NCBI RefSeq assembly: GCF_014192475.1
Contig: NZ_JACHXZ010000002.1
Span: 602,524 to 666,523, forward strand
Direction: 5' to 3'
Origin: Simiduia aestuariiviva
Lineage (GTDB): Bacteria; Pseudomonadota; Gammaproteobacteria; Pseudomonadales; Cellvibrionaceae
DNA length: 64,000 nt
Of the stretch, positions 53,654 to 62,435 are shown piece by piece (the stretch's first letter is position 1; each line of letters starts with the position of its first letter). The position numbers were made by a program, and so were the translations under genes. The notes beneath the pieces are model-generated. The model saw only the letters and a program-made list of their open reading frames with translations. It ran no database searches and had not been told where the DNA came from.

Positions 53654-54904
53654 CTAGGTAACAGCTTGTCGCGCCTGAAAACGAGGTGATAAGTACTGGC
53701 GCTCCGCCACAATTTCGTCAAGCGCCAACACACTTAAATAGATATCTTCGAAACGCAAAAATAGTGGCGAAAAACCGAGCCGCAATATATTGGGAGCTCG
53801 AAAATCTGCAATCACTCCTCGCGCGATTAGCGCCTGGCAAATGGCGTAAGCTTCGCTGTGGGCATACGCCAACTGGCTACCAGATTGCTCGGGCTCTTCA
53901 GGCGTAAGCAGCTGTAATTCGCTCAAGGCGGGGCGCTCAGACACCAAATGCCTGCAGAGCTGAATCAATGCCAGGGATTTTTTGCGCAGCGCTTGAATTT
54001 GCACGCCCTCAAACACAGACAGCGCGGCATCAAGCACGCTCATACCGAGCACTCCGGGCGTACCGCACAGAAATTGTTTGACGCTTGCGTGGGCGTGATA
54101 GTCGTCGGAAAACTCAAACGGTTGACGGTGCCCCATCCAGCCAGACAAAGGTTGCTGACAAGCGCCTTGATGGCGCTTGGCCACGTACAGAAATGCCGGC
54201 GCACCAGGGCCACCATTTAAAAACTTATATCCACAGCCCACCGCAAAATCCACCTGCCAATCATCGAGCCACAAAGGGATGACGCCCGCGCTGTGAGCGA
54301 GATCCCATATAACTACGATGCCCTTTTCGTGCGCTAGCTCAGTGATTTTACGAATGTCATGTATTTTGCCGGTGCGAAAATCCACCTGGGTCAACAAAAG
54401 TACTGCGATGGATTCATCCAGCTGGTCCAACAGATCGTCTGCAGACGCTGTCAGCAATTGACAGCGAGACTCACCTAACAGCGCGGCCAGCCCCTGCACC
54501 ATGTACAAATCCGTCGGAAAATTTCCCCGCTGCGACAACACCTTAAATCGCTTAGGTTGCAGGCTTAGCGCTGCGGCTAACACCTTAAACAAATTAACTG
54601 ACGTCGAATCTCCGCAAATAACCTTCCCGCTATCGGCCCCGATTAAGCGACCTATTTTGTCACCCACAATCGTGGGCAACTCAATCCAGCGATTCACATT
54701 CCAGCTAGTGATTAAATCGTCTGCCCACTCGCGCTCAACCACAGAGCGAGCACGAGCCCGTGCAGCGATTGGCATAGGGCCCAGCGAGTTGCCATCTAAA
54801 TAGACAACCGAAGGTGGCAAATAAAATTCAGCTCGCTTTTCCGCTAGTGGATCTTCTGCGTCCAACCTTTTAATGTCTGCGGGAATAACTTCACTTTTGC
54901 TCAT
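53654..54904 (-). CDS. kynU: Kynureninase
   Basis: This PLP enzyme of the kynurenine branch of tryptophan catabolism cleaves kynurenine to anthranilate and alanine. The 416-residue length is normal. VVYLDGNSLGPMP, NRWIELPTIVGDKIG, the cofactor Asp in VIWDLAHSAGVIPL and the Schiff-base lysine in GCGYKFLNGGPGAPAF are all present. Its first 14 bases overlap the end of the upstream hydrolase gene. No tryptophan 2,3-dioxygenase gene is in the window, so the rest of the pathway must be elsewhere, or the enzyme works on imported kynurenine. Confidence 0.95.
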   Translation of the reverse strand: MSKSEVIPADIKRLDAEDPLAEKRAEFYLPPSVVYLDGNSLGPMPIAARARARSVVEREWADDLITSWNVNRWIELPTIVGDKIGRLIGADSGKVICGDSTSVNLFKVLAAALSLQPKRFKVLSQRGNFPTDLYMVQGLAALLGESRCQLLTASADDLLDQLDESIAVLLLTQVDFRTGKIHDIRKITELAHEKGIVVIWDLAHSAGVIPLWLDDWQVDFAVGCGYKFLNGGPGAPAFLYVAKRHQGACQQPLSGWMGHRQPFEFSDDYHAHASVKQFLCGTPGVLGMSVLDAALSVFEGVQIQALRKKSLALIQLCRHLVSERPALSELQLLTPEEPEQSGSQLAYAHSEAYAICQALIARGVIADFRAPNILRLGFSPLFLRFEDIYLSVLALDEIVAERQYLSPRFQARQAVT

Positions 54905-55787
54905 TATCGGAAACCTTCTCTAAGGTCTTAACGAGAACGCCAAAGGCTGCACTACCCGGATGGAGCCAATCAAAATGACCGGCGGACGGCACGAGGACTG
55001 TGCGCGCATCGGCATGGTGAGCTTGCTCGGGATCCACAATGTGATCTTCGGAGCCCTGCAACAGGAATGTCGGTACAGTTAATCGCTGCTCAGCAGGGTT
55101 GGCGCTTTGATACTCCGCACGCCGAGTCGCCAGATCGCCCCCCATAAATTTTGACACCGCACTTTGACAACTATTTCCCCCTTGACCGTAGCGCTCAAGA
55201 TCGACAATGGCCGCCAGGCCCACTAGAGCGCGCACGGGTAATGCCGAACCAGCTGAGGCAGAACTGTTCATCGCATCGCCACCAGCGAGCAGTGCCAAAT
55301 GCCCCCCAGCCGAGTGCCCTACCAACACGACGCCGTCAAAATCGAGATTGGCGATGGCTAATTTTTCAATTGCCCTGAGCGCCTGCCGGATATCATTTAA
55401 CGTCGTGGGCCAACCACCACCGGATGCCCCGGCACGTCGATATTCAAGTGACCACACCGCAAACCCCACATCGGCCAGCGCGCTGCTTAGGGCATTACTG
55501 TGCTGAATATCGTAGGCACTCAACCAGCAACCACCGTGGATAAAAACCACCAGCGGCCGCTGATTTGTAGCCCGCTCTCCCCTCGCCCGCCACAACAGTC
55601 CGTAATGACTTTGTTCGTGACCATAGGCAATGCGCAGGTCTGGCTCATTAAAAGGCAAACTCGCGATAGCGCTATAGGGCACATTGCTAACTACCGCGGC
55701 AGACGAAATAGGCTGCTCTGGCGTTTCAGCAAAACTGGGCATTAACCATGCGCATAAAACCGCGCCTAAAAAACAACAATGTTTCAT
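54891..55787 (-). CDS. Exported alpha/beta hydrolase, possible kynurenine formamidase-like enzyme
   Basis: This 298-residue protein has a signal peptide (CCFLGAVLCAWLMPSFAE, near a possible lipobox-like Cys but without an LxxC match) and an alpha/beta hydrolase fold. It shows the oxyanion motif HGGCW, nucleophile GHSAGGH, acid residue in GSEDHIVDP and catalytic His in SAGHFDW. HGGxW is also the hallmark of AFMID-type kynurenine formamidases, and the gene overlaps kynU by 14 bp. A periplasmic formamidase would be odd, so an exported esterase is the alternative. GGAGAAAGG precedes the ATG. Confidence 0.85.
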   Translation of the reverse strand: MKHCCFLGAVLCAWLMPSFAETPEQPISSAAVVSNVPYSAIASLPFNEPDLRIAYGHEQSHYGLLWRARGERATNQRPLVVFIHGGCWLSAYDIQHSNALSSALADVGFAVWSLEYRRAGASGGGWPTTLNDIRQALRAIEKLAIANLDFDGVVLVGHSAGGHLALLAGGDAMNSSASAGSALPVRALVGLAAIVDLERYGQGGNSCQSAVSKFMGGDLATRRAEYQSANPAEQRLTVPTFLLQGSEDHIVDPEQAHHADARTVLVPSAGHFDWLHPGSAAFGVLVKTLEKVSDNEQK

Positions 55788-55845
55788 GGCCTTTCTCCAA
55801 AATGGCGCACGAATGTATCACGTGCAGCTGCGGCTAAGGGTGCAC

Positions 55846-56859
55846 TTAGTTCAGCGCGCGTCGCACGCTGTCAATGAATGTATCAATAGCTGCACGATCA
55901 ATGTCTTTGTGTGTCACCAGTCGCATTCCCTGGTAGCCCGGGCTCATAAAAATACCTTGTGTATGCAGCTGCTTGGCCAGCCCATGGATATCAATGCTGG
56001 ATGACACATCCACGAATACGATGTTGGTTTGTACGGGATGAGCAGCAGTTTCGAAACCTGCCAACTGCTGTAATTGTTGCGCCAAATACCGCGCGTTTTC
56101 GTGATCTTCAGCGAGTCGCTCGACGTTGTGTCGCAACGCATAATATCCTGCGGCCGCTAGAATTCCGGCTTGACGCATTCCACCACCCAACATCTTGCGC
56201 AGCCGCCGGGCGCGCTGAATATAATCGCGCGGACCCAATAACAGTGAACCCACTGGCGCACCCAATCCTTTAGACAAACAAATTGTCATGGAATCAAAAG
56301 GCTTAGCAAGCTCTGCAATATCGACACCCATGGCCACCGCAGCATTGTAGGCGCGCGCACCGTCTAGATGCAGCTGCAAACGATGGCGATCAGTAAAAGC
56401 TCGTATCTCGTGTACGTAATTTGCAGGCAACACCTTGCCGCCAATAGTATTTTCCAAACTGATCAATCGGGTGCGTGCAAAATGACTGTCATCGGGCTTC
56501 ACCGCACACTCAAGTTTTGCCAATGGCAGTGTACCGTCCGGCATATTTTCAATGGGCTGGGGCTGCACCGAACCCAACACCGCAGCGCCGCCTGCTTCAT
56601 AGCGATAATTGTGGGCGTCCTGGCCACACAGATATTCGTCACCGCGCTCACAATGACTCAAAATGCCGAGCAAATTTGCCTGTGTCCCTGAAGAAGTAAA
56701 CAACGCCGACTCAAAACCATGCCGCTCTGCGGCCCAAGCTTCAAGCATATTAACGGTGGGATCATCGCCCAACACATCATCTCCCACATCTGCCTCAGCC
56801 ATGACTTTGCGCATGGCAGCACAGGGGCGAGTTACTGTATCGGAACGGAAATCTATCAT
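55846..56859 (-). CDS. ltaE: Low-specificity L-threonine aldolase
   Basis: This fold-type I PLP enzyme splits L-threonine and L-allo-threonine to glycine and acetaldehyde. At 337 residues it begins with MIDFRSDTVTRPC, includes GDDVLGDDPTVN and LHLDGARAYNAAV, and carries the PLP lysine in CLSKGLGAPVGSLL. It is in the same direction as the hydrolase and kynU, 58 bp upstream, and may be co-transcribed. The ribosome-binding site is weak. Confidence 0.94.
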   Translation of the reverse strand: MIDFRSDTVTRPCAAMRKVMAEADVGDDVLGDDPTVNMLEAWAAERHGFESALFTSSGTQANLLGILSHCERGDEYLCGQDAHNYRYEAGGAAVLGSVQPQPIENMPDGTLPLAKLECAVKPDDSHFARTRLISLENTIGGKVLPANYVHEIRAFTDRHRLQLHLDGARAYNAAVAMGVDIAELAKPFDSMTICLSKGLGAPVGSLLLGPRDYIQRARRLRKMLGGGMRQAGILAAAGYYALRHNVERLAEDHENARYLAQQLQQLAGFETAAHPVQTNIVFVDVSSSIDIHGLAKQLHTQGIFMSPGYQGMRLVTHKDIDRAAIDTFIDSVRRALN

Positions 56860-56982
56860 TTCGGGCTCACTATTATTTTTGGTTTACTAATGGCCGAGAA
56901 TATTAGCGTGAACACAAAATAGAAACACGCGAAAACACACGCTTAATTACAGCGCAATAAATATACAATGGGGGGGAGAAAA

Positions 56983-57059
56983 TGGGGTGGACGAGGGGAC
57001 TTGAACCCCCGACGACTGGAATCACAATCCAGGGCTCTACCAACTGAGCTACGCCCACC
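56983..57059 (-). tRNA. tRNA-His(GTG)
   Basis: This cloverleaf has acceptor GTGGGCG pairing with CGTCCAC, the His-specific extra 5' G at 57059 opposite discriminator C, anticodon loop TTGTGAT and encoded CCA. It is last in the Pro-Arg-His cluster. Confidence 0.97.
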
Positions 57060-57187
57060 ATAGAGGTGCAGATTTGCTGCGCTTTTAAGCCATGTGGCCA
57101 AAAGAATTAATCAGTGTAGGTAACAAATCCGGCGGGAGCTGGGTTTGCACTGATTTTGTACCGGACGCTATGTCCCCGGGGCCAAAA

Positions 57188-57264
<77 letters not shown>

Positions 57265-57298
57265 GTGAACGACACCTCGGTGCAACAAACGCTTAAAA

Positions 57299-57375
57299 TG
57301 GTCGGAGAGGAGGGATTCGAACCCCCGACATCCTGGTCCCAAACCAGGCGCGCTACCAGACTGCGCTACACTCCG
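57299..57375 (-). tRNA. tRNA-Pro(TGG)
   Basis: The 77-nt cloverleaf has acceptor CGGAGTG with its pair (one mismatch region near CTCTCCG), anticodon loop TTTGGGA, T-loop TTCGAAT and encoded CCA. It is first in the transcript, close to the promoter. Confidence 0.96.
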
Positions 57376-57815
57376 ACATACCCAACACGGCGGCTCGCCG
57401 TTTCAAGTGGTGCGCATCATACCCACGCACCCCACTCCCGTCAACAAAAGAAATTCGATTTTTTACGAATACTAGGTGGTTGATAATACAGGGCTTTTCC
57501 CGAGTGGACTCCCCTTAGCCAGCACCTCAAGCGGCCCGAAAGCAGCGCCCTTCACAATACACCTAAGCCAAAATTTAGCGAAGTGTTTACCCATCCTTTT
57601 AGCGGAACAAAATGAAGGGCTCGTACCCTCACTTTAGAACCACCAAAAACGCAGAACGCCATCTCGACTATTGGCGCTCCGGCAGAGCTGTGGGACAATG
57701 CGCGCCCTTGGTCGATCCATGATTTTCTGATCAATTAGTCAGATTTTCCTGAAATAAGACCACCAGTTTGCAACATTTAGCCACCAACTCCAATTCTATA
57801 TAGGAACGCACCGCC
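57376..57815. other. 440-bp intergenic region between the tRNA cluster and folD
   Basis: The left part holds the tRNA promoter and a short hairpin (ACGGCG-GCT-CGCCGT at ~57387-57401). The rest holds the folD promoter region but no gene I can support. TATATAGGAACG just before folD contains its ribosome-binding site (AGGA, ~10 nt from ATG). Confidence 0.6.
57416..57444 (-). promoter_or_regulatory. Strong promoter of the Pro-Arg-His tRNA operon
   Basis: On the minus strand TTGACG (57439-57444) and TATGAT (57416-57421) are separated by exactly 17 bp and followed by a GC-rich discriminator (GCGCACC). This is the form of growth-rate-controlled stable RNA promoters. Confidence 0.9.
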
Positions 57816-58658
57816 ATGGCCGCCCTGCTACTCGACGGCAAAGCCCTTGCCCAAAAAACTGAACAAGAATTGAGCGCCCGCGTCGAGGCGTTAAAAACCA
57901 AAAGTGGTGGTCAAACCCCCATCTTGGCAACGATTTTGGTGGGCGACGATCCCGCGAGCGCTACCTACGTCAAAATGAAGGGCAACGCCTGCGAACGTAT
58001 TGGCATGGGTTCCATTCGGGTAGAAATGCCTGACTCGACCACTACGGAAGAATTGCTCGCCAAAATAGAAGAACTCAACAATAACCCCAACGTCCACGGC
58101 ATTTTGCTACAACACCCCGTGCCTGCGCAGATTGACGAGCGCGCCTGCTTTGATGCCATTGCCCTAGAAAAAGATGTGGATGGCGTTACCTGTTTGGGCT
58201 TTGGCCGCATGAGTATGGGCGAGGAGGCCTATGGCTGCGCGACGCCCAAGGGCATCATGCGATTGCTGCAGGCCTACGATATCGACATTGCAGGCAAGCA
58301 TGCAGTCGTGGTTGGACGCAGTGCCATTCTGGGCAAACCGATGGCCATGATGCTGCTGGGCGCCAACGCGACGGTCACAATGTGCCACTCGCGCACTCAG
58401 AATTTGGCAGATCATATCAAGCAGGCCGACATTTTGGTGGGCGCCGTCGGCAAGCCCGAATTCATTAAAGCGGAATGGATTAAAGACGGTGCAGTAGTCG
58501 TCGATGCGGGCTACCACCCCGGCGGCGTGGGCGATGTGGAACTCACACCACTAAAAGACCGTGTAGCCGCCTACACGCCAGTGCCTGGCGGCGTAGGCCC
58601 GATGACCATCAATACGCTGATTTATCAAACCGTGGACTCTGGCGAAAAATCCATTTAG
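57816..58658 (+). CDS. folD: Methylenetetrahydrofolate dehydrogenase/cyclohydrolase FolD
   Basis: This bifunctional enzyme interconverts methylene-, methenyl- and formyl-tetrahydrofolate with NADP. The 280-residue protein has the catalytic lysine region [23 protein letters not shown], the dinucleotide-binding [16 protein letters not shown] and C-terminal [15 protein letters not shown] strong hairpin follows the stop codon. The truC gene follows ~80 bp further, probably with its own transcription. Confidence 0.97.
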   Translation: MAALLLDGKALAQKTEQELSARVEALKTKSGGQTPILATILVGDDPASATYVKMKGNACERIGMGSIRVEMPDSTTTEELLAKIEELNNNPNVHGILLQHPVPAQIDERACFDAIALEKDVDGVTCLGFGRMSMGEEAYGCATPKGIMRLLQAYDIDIAGKHAVVVGRSAILGKPMAMMLLGANATVTMCHSRTQNLADHIKQADILVGAVGKPEFIKAEWIKDGAVVVDAGYHPGGVGDVELTPLKDRVAAYTPVPGGVGPMTINTLIYQTVDSGEKSI

Positions 58659-58666
58659 CGTCACCG

Positions 58667-58691
58667 GTGCAGGGTCGTAACGGCCCTGCAC
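58667..58691 (+). terminator. Hairpin after folD, probable terminator
   Basis: GTGCAGGGTCG-TAA-CGGCCCTGCAC forms an 11-bp stem with one T-G wobble, starting 8 bp after the folD stop. The tail is TCTCTGCC, not a clean T-run, so termination may be partial or factor-assisted. Confidence 0.55.
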
Positions 58692-58736
58692 TCTCTGCCC
58701 ATCAACATTGCACAACCTCACCCCAGAAGCGCCACC

Positions 58737-59528
58737 ATGACCAACCCAGTTGAACACATCGATACACCTGAACAGCTGCCGCTGATTTTTCAGGATGAAC
58801 ACTTGGTGGTCATCAACAAACCTTCCGGGCTCTTAGTCCACCGCAGCCCCATTGATCGCCATGAAACGCGCTTTGCCGTTCAATTATTGCGCGACCAAAT
58901 AGGCCAACATGTGTACCCAGTGCACCGACTCGACAAGCCCACTTCGGGCCTACTGGTGTTTGCCTTAAATGCAGACATTGCGAGGGCAATGAGCGACAAA
59001 TTCAACGACAAAGACATTCAAAAAAACTACTTGGCCATGTGTCGCGGCTACATGCCCAGCCAACGTCTGGACTACCCACTGTCGGTGAAGCTGGACCGCA
59101 TCGCCGACAAGCACCGCCAACAGGACAAAGCCCCGCAAAGCGCCATCACCAACTTCACAACACTGGCCACCTGCGAACTGCCCTACCCCGTTGATCGCTA
59201 CCCTGTGGCACGCTATTCGCTGGTACTCTGCCAGCCGGAAACCGGACGCAAGCATCAAATACGGCGCCACTTAAAACATGCGGGACACCCCATTATTGGC
59301 GATGCAAAACATGGCAAAAGTGTACACAACCGGTTTTTCGCCGAACACTTTAGCGCCAACCATTTACTACTGAGTGCAGTAGGCCTAGATTTTTCGCACC
59401 CAGTCACCGGCGAGCCACTTTCACTGCGCTGCCCTGCAGCCGCAAAATTCATCCATGCGGTCACCCAAATTAATTGGCAAGAGCCGCATTGGAAAAAAGC
59501 GTTAGACCCAGTTTGGTTAGCGAATTAA
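58737..59528 (+). CDS. truC: tRNA pseudouridine65 synthase TruC (RluA family)
   Basis: This 263-residue enzyme makes pseudouridine at tRNA position 65. Catalytic Asp is in the motif VHRLDKPTSGLLVFAL, preceded by LVVINKPSGLLVHRS, with GRKHQIRRHLKHAGHPIIGD near the end. It has no S4 domain, unlike RluC or RluD, which together with its length favours TruC. Its last 12 bases overlap the convergent aldehyde dehydrogenase gene. Confidence 0.9.
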   Translation: MTNPVEHIDTPEQLPLIFQDEHLVVINKPSGLLVHRSPIDRHETRFAVQLLRDQIGQHVYPVHRLDKPTSGLLVFALNADIARAMSDKFNDKDIQKNYLAMCRGYMPSQRLDYPLSVKLDRIADKHRQQDKAPQSAITNFTTLATCELPYPVDRYPVARYSLVLCQPETGRKHQIRRHLKHAGHPIIGDAKHGKSVHNRFFAEHFSANHLLLSAVGLDFSHPVTGEPLSLRCPAAAKFIHAVTQINWQEPHWKKALDPVWLAN

Positions 59529-60953
59529 AAACCCTAAAATCCGGTCAATAAAACCACCGTAAGGCGGGTATAAAAACGACATCCCATTGAATTTTGGCTT
59601 GAACAAGACGGCCTTGGGCTTACTGAATGTAATAAACCCCTCTTTGCCGTGGTAATGCCCCATTCCCGATGCACCAACCCCACCGAACGGCAAATCATCA
59701 ACCGCCACGTGCAACATAGTTTCATTAAAAACCACGCCACCTGAATGGGTGTGACTCAATATTTTTTGCTGGCAGGCTTTATTAAAACCAAAATAATAAA
59801 GCGCTAATGGACGATCGCCCGCGTTAATATACTCAATCGCCTCATCCAGTGAATCGTAGGGCAATAATGGTAAAACCGGGCCAAATATTTCCTCTTGCAT
59901 GAGCGTCATCGTGCGATCCACTTGCGTGACAAGCAGCGGCACCATGCGCCGCGTACCGTCATTCACCTGCTCGTCAGAGGCTGGCTCGACGCAGGCACCT
60001 TGGGCTTTGGCCGCCGACACCCACGACATGATGCGCTGCTGGTGGCGCTCGCTGATAACAGCGGTAACATCAGGGTTGTCGCTCACCTTCGGATAAAAGC
60101 GTTGGAACGCTTGCTTATAAGCCTGCTTAAAAGCCTCGACTTTTTCACGCGGAATAAAAATATAATCCGGCGCCACGCACGTTTGCCCCGCATTCACAGA
60201 CTTGCTGTAACACAGGCGCTCGGCGGCGGCTTCGATGGGAAAATCAGCGCCGATAATCACCGGCGATTTACCTCCCAACTCCAATGTCACTGGCGTCAGA
60301 TTTTCCGCTGCTGCGCGCATCACATGCTTGCCCACACTGCCGGCGCCAGTGAACATCAAATGATCGAAAGGCAGTGCCGAAAAACTGGCCGCCACCGATG
60401 GGCCACCGTTGACAACAGTGATCAGCGCAGGGTCAAAACATTTTGCGATTAAGTCTGCCATGAGTGTCGAGGTGTGCGGCGTGGCTTCCGGCATTTTGAT
60501 CATGGCATGATTGCCCGCAGCCAACGCTGTTGCGAGCGGCCCCAATGCCAACAATAGCGGGTAGTTAAAGGGCACCATAATGCCCACAACCCCCAGCGGC
60601 TGATAAAACACTTGCGCCTTACCCGGTTGCAAATGCAACGCCAAACGTCGCTTTTCTGGCCTCATCCAGCGCGCCACTTGCCCGCTTAGATAATCAACCA
60701 TTTCCACCAGACTCAAAATTTCAGCCAGTTGCATTTCGTGGCGCGATCGCGCTGAGAAATCTTTGATCATAGCGTCCATCAAGGCGTCGCGGTGTTCGAG
60801 CACCATTGCCTTTAACCGCTTGAGTCGCGCTTTACGCTCTGCAGCAGATGCCATGGGATTGGCGCTGTATGCCAGGCGCTGTGCGTCCAGCAGATCCCGC
60901 AAATCTTGGGCTGAAATATCGGTATCGCTAATAGCCTGCACGGCAGTGGTCAT
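59517..60953 (-). CDS. Coniferyl-aldehyde-dehydrogenase-type NAD(P)-dependent aldehyde dehydrogenase
   Basis: This 478-residue enzyme has Asn in VPFNYPLLLALGPLATALAA, general base Glu in LELGGKSPVII and nucleophile Cys in NAGQTCVAPDYI. The C-terminal hydrophobic end (FLYPPYGGFIDRILGFLIR) and absence of a longer tail place it with coniferyl aldehyde dehydrogenases, which often act on fatty or aromatic aldehydes in bacteria. AGGAGG 4 nt before the ATG is a strong ribosome-binding site. It is divergent from a TetR gene across a palindrome, suggesting repression and induction by the aldehyde or its precursor. Confidence 0.92.
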   Translation of the reverse strand: MTTAVQAISDTDISAQDLRDLLDAQRLAYSANPMASAAERKARLKRLKAMVLEHRDALMDAMIKDFSARSRHEMQLAEILSLVEMVDYLSGQVARWMRPEKRRLALHLQPGKAQVFYQPLGVVGIMVPFNYPLLLALGPLATALAAGNHAMIKMPEATPHTSTLMADLIAKCFDPALITVVNGGPSVAASFSALPFDHLMFTGAGSVGKHVMRAAAENLTPVTLELGGKSPVIIGADFPIEAAAERLCYSKSVNAGQTCVAPDYIFIPREKVEAFKQAYKQAFQRFYPKVSDNPDVTAVISERHQQRIMSWVSAAKAQGACVEPASDEQVNDGTRRMVPLLVTQVDRTMTLMQEEIFGPVLPLLPYDSLDEAIEYINAGDRPLALYYFGFNKACQQKILSHTHSGGVVFNETMLHVAVDDLPFGGVGASGMGHYHGKEGFITFSKPKAVLFKPKFNGMSFLYPPYGGFIDRILGFLIR

Positions 60954-60996
60954 GGGGCCTCCTAGGGCATGAGTGCACTATTGCTGTCCGCCATTT

Positions 60997-61014
60997 TTAG
61001 AGCTAATACTCTAA
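60997..61014. promoter_or_regulatory. Candidate TetR operator
   Basis: TTAGAG-CTAATA-CTCTAA (60997-61014) is an inverted repeat with perfect 6-bp arms and a 6-bp spacer, in the region shared by the aldehyde dehydrogenase and TetR genes. Its 18-bp length and AT-rich arms suit a TetR-family site. Confidence 0.6.
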
Positions 61015-61075
61015 CCTGTCAAGAAGTATGGCAAACCGCTATAATCGCGCGCAATTAAAGAGATCTACACCCCTC

Positions 61076-61753
61076 ATGTCTAACACTCGAGCACGTATAC
61101 TTGCCACCAGTTTGGCACTGTTTAACCAGCGCGGTGAGCGAAATGTCACCACTAACCACATCGCGGCTGAACTGGGCATTTCTCCCGGCAACCTCTACTA
61201 CCACTTCCGTAATAAGCAGGCGATTATCGAGGAGCTATACCTCGAGCACCGGCAGGCGGTGCTCAATCGCATGACGCTGCCAGAGAACTGTGGATTTGCG
61301 ATGAAAGATAAAGTGGCACTGCTCGACGCCCTCACTCAGGCGCTCTGGGCGCACCGATTTTTTTATCGCGATATCGAACAAATTTTGGCGGACTCACCTC
61401 GACTCGCTCAACTGCATAAAGCGACTTTTAATGCCGTTTTTGAAAAGAGCTGCCTGCTGTTACAGGCGCTAGTAGATGCGGGCTTGATGCAAGCCAATGA
61501 CAACCTGCAACGGGACTTAAGCTACGCCGCGTGGATACTAATGACTAACTGGATTGGGTTTATACGCACCACACTCGTTGCCCACGACGATGCGGGCCCG
61601 CTATTGCGCAGAGCGGTTTATCAAGTACTGATGCTTGAGCGCCCCTATCTGAGCCCCACCGCCGGCTCGCAACTCGACGAGTTAATGCAAGTTTATCGCA
61701 TCGATCTCACAACCTTTCACCCCGCCAAGGAAGATTTCGCCGATGCGCATTGA
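61076..61753 (+). CDS. TetR/AcrR family transcriptional regulator
   Basis: This protein (225 residues from the chosen start) has an N-terminal helix-turn-helix: TRARILATSLALFNQRGERN, then VTTNHIAAELGISPGNLYYHF, followed by FRNKQAIIEELY. The C-terminal domain resembles the TetR_C branch found in many regulators of lipid and aldehyde genes. The frame continues to an ATG at 61028; neither start has a strong ribosome-binding site, and family N-termini favour 61076. It is divergent from the aldehyde dehydrogenase, its probable target. Its end overlaps rsuA by 11 bp, so the two are co-transcribed. Confidence 0.9.
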   Translation: MSNTRARILATSLALFNQRGERNVTTNHIAAELGISPGNLYYHFRNKQAIIEELYLEHRQAVLNRMTLPENCGFAMKDKVALLDALTQALWAHRFFYRDIEQILADSPRLAQLHKATFNAVFEKSCLLLQALVDAGLMQANDNLQRDLSYAAWILMTNWIGFIRTTLVAHDDAGPLLRRAVYQVLMLERPYLSPTAGSQLDELMQVYRIDLTTFHPAKEDFADAH

Positions 61754-62432
61754 TCGCTGGATTAGCCAAGCGACAGACCTTTCACGCAAAGACGTTCAAG
61801 CAGCCATCAAAGCCAAGCGCGTCGCTGTGGACGGCGACGCCGTATCCAGCCCTGCGTTTCCGGTACGTGCAACAGATACAGTAACCTTGGATGGTGCCGT
61901 ATTAAAGGCCGCGGGGCCCCGATATTTTATGCTGCACAAACCAGCGGGCTACCTGTGCGCCACCCAAGATGCGCACCACCCCACCGTGCTCGATTTACTG
62001 GAAGAACCCAACAAGCACGGACTGCAAATCGTCGGCAGGCTCGATCTCGATACCACGGGTTTGCTACTCATCACCGACGACGGACGCTGGAATCACCGCG
62101 TCACCAGCCCTCGCCGCGCCTGCGAAAAGAGCTACATCGCCAGTCTCGCAGCGCCATTGTCGCCCGATGCGCCCAAGGCCTTCGCTGAAGGCATACTGCT
62201 GCGCAACGAAACGCACCCCACACGCCCCGCAACCGTCGAGCCTCTCGCAGACCAACGCTGTCGCGTGACACTGTGTGAGGGCCGCTATCATCAGGTAAAG
62301 CGCATGCTGGGCGCACTCGACAATCGGGTGCTGACCCTGCACCGCGAACGTATTGGGAGCATTCACCTAGACCCCGCGCTTGAGCCCGGCCAATACCGGC
62401 CACTAACGGAAGCCGAAATCGGCAGTATTTAA
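61743..62432 (+). CDS. rsuA: 16S rRNA pseudouridine516 synthase RsuA
   Basis: This 229-residue protein has an N-terminal S4 RNA-binding domain (MRIDRWISQATDLSRKDVQA) and a pseudouridine synthase domain with catalytic Asp in GRLDLDTTGLLLITDDG, then GRYHQVKRMLGALDNRV. The short size and S4 domain point to RsuA rather than RluB, RluE or RluF, though that assignment is by pattern. It overlaps the TetR gene and is followed 3 bp later by rsmC, another rRNA modifier. Confidence 0.88.
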   Translation: MRIDRWISQATDLSRKDVQAAIKAKRVAVDGDAVSSPAFPVRATDTVTLDGAVLKAAGPRYFMLHKPAGYLCATQDAHHPTVLDLLEEPNKHGLQIVGRLDLDTTGLLLITDDGRWNHRVTSPRRACEKSYIASLAAPLSPDAPKAFAEGILLRNETHPTRPATVEPLADQRCRVTLCEGRYHQVKRMLGALDNRVLTLHRERIGSIHLDPALEPGQYRPLTEAEIGSI

Positions 62433-62435
62433 CCT

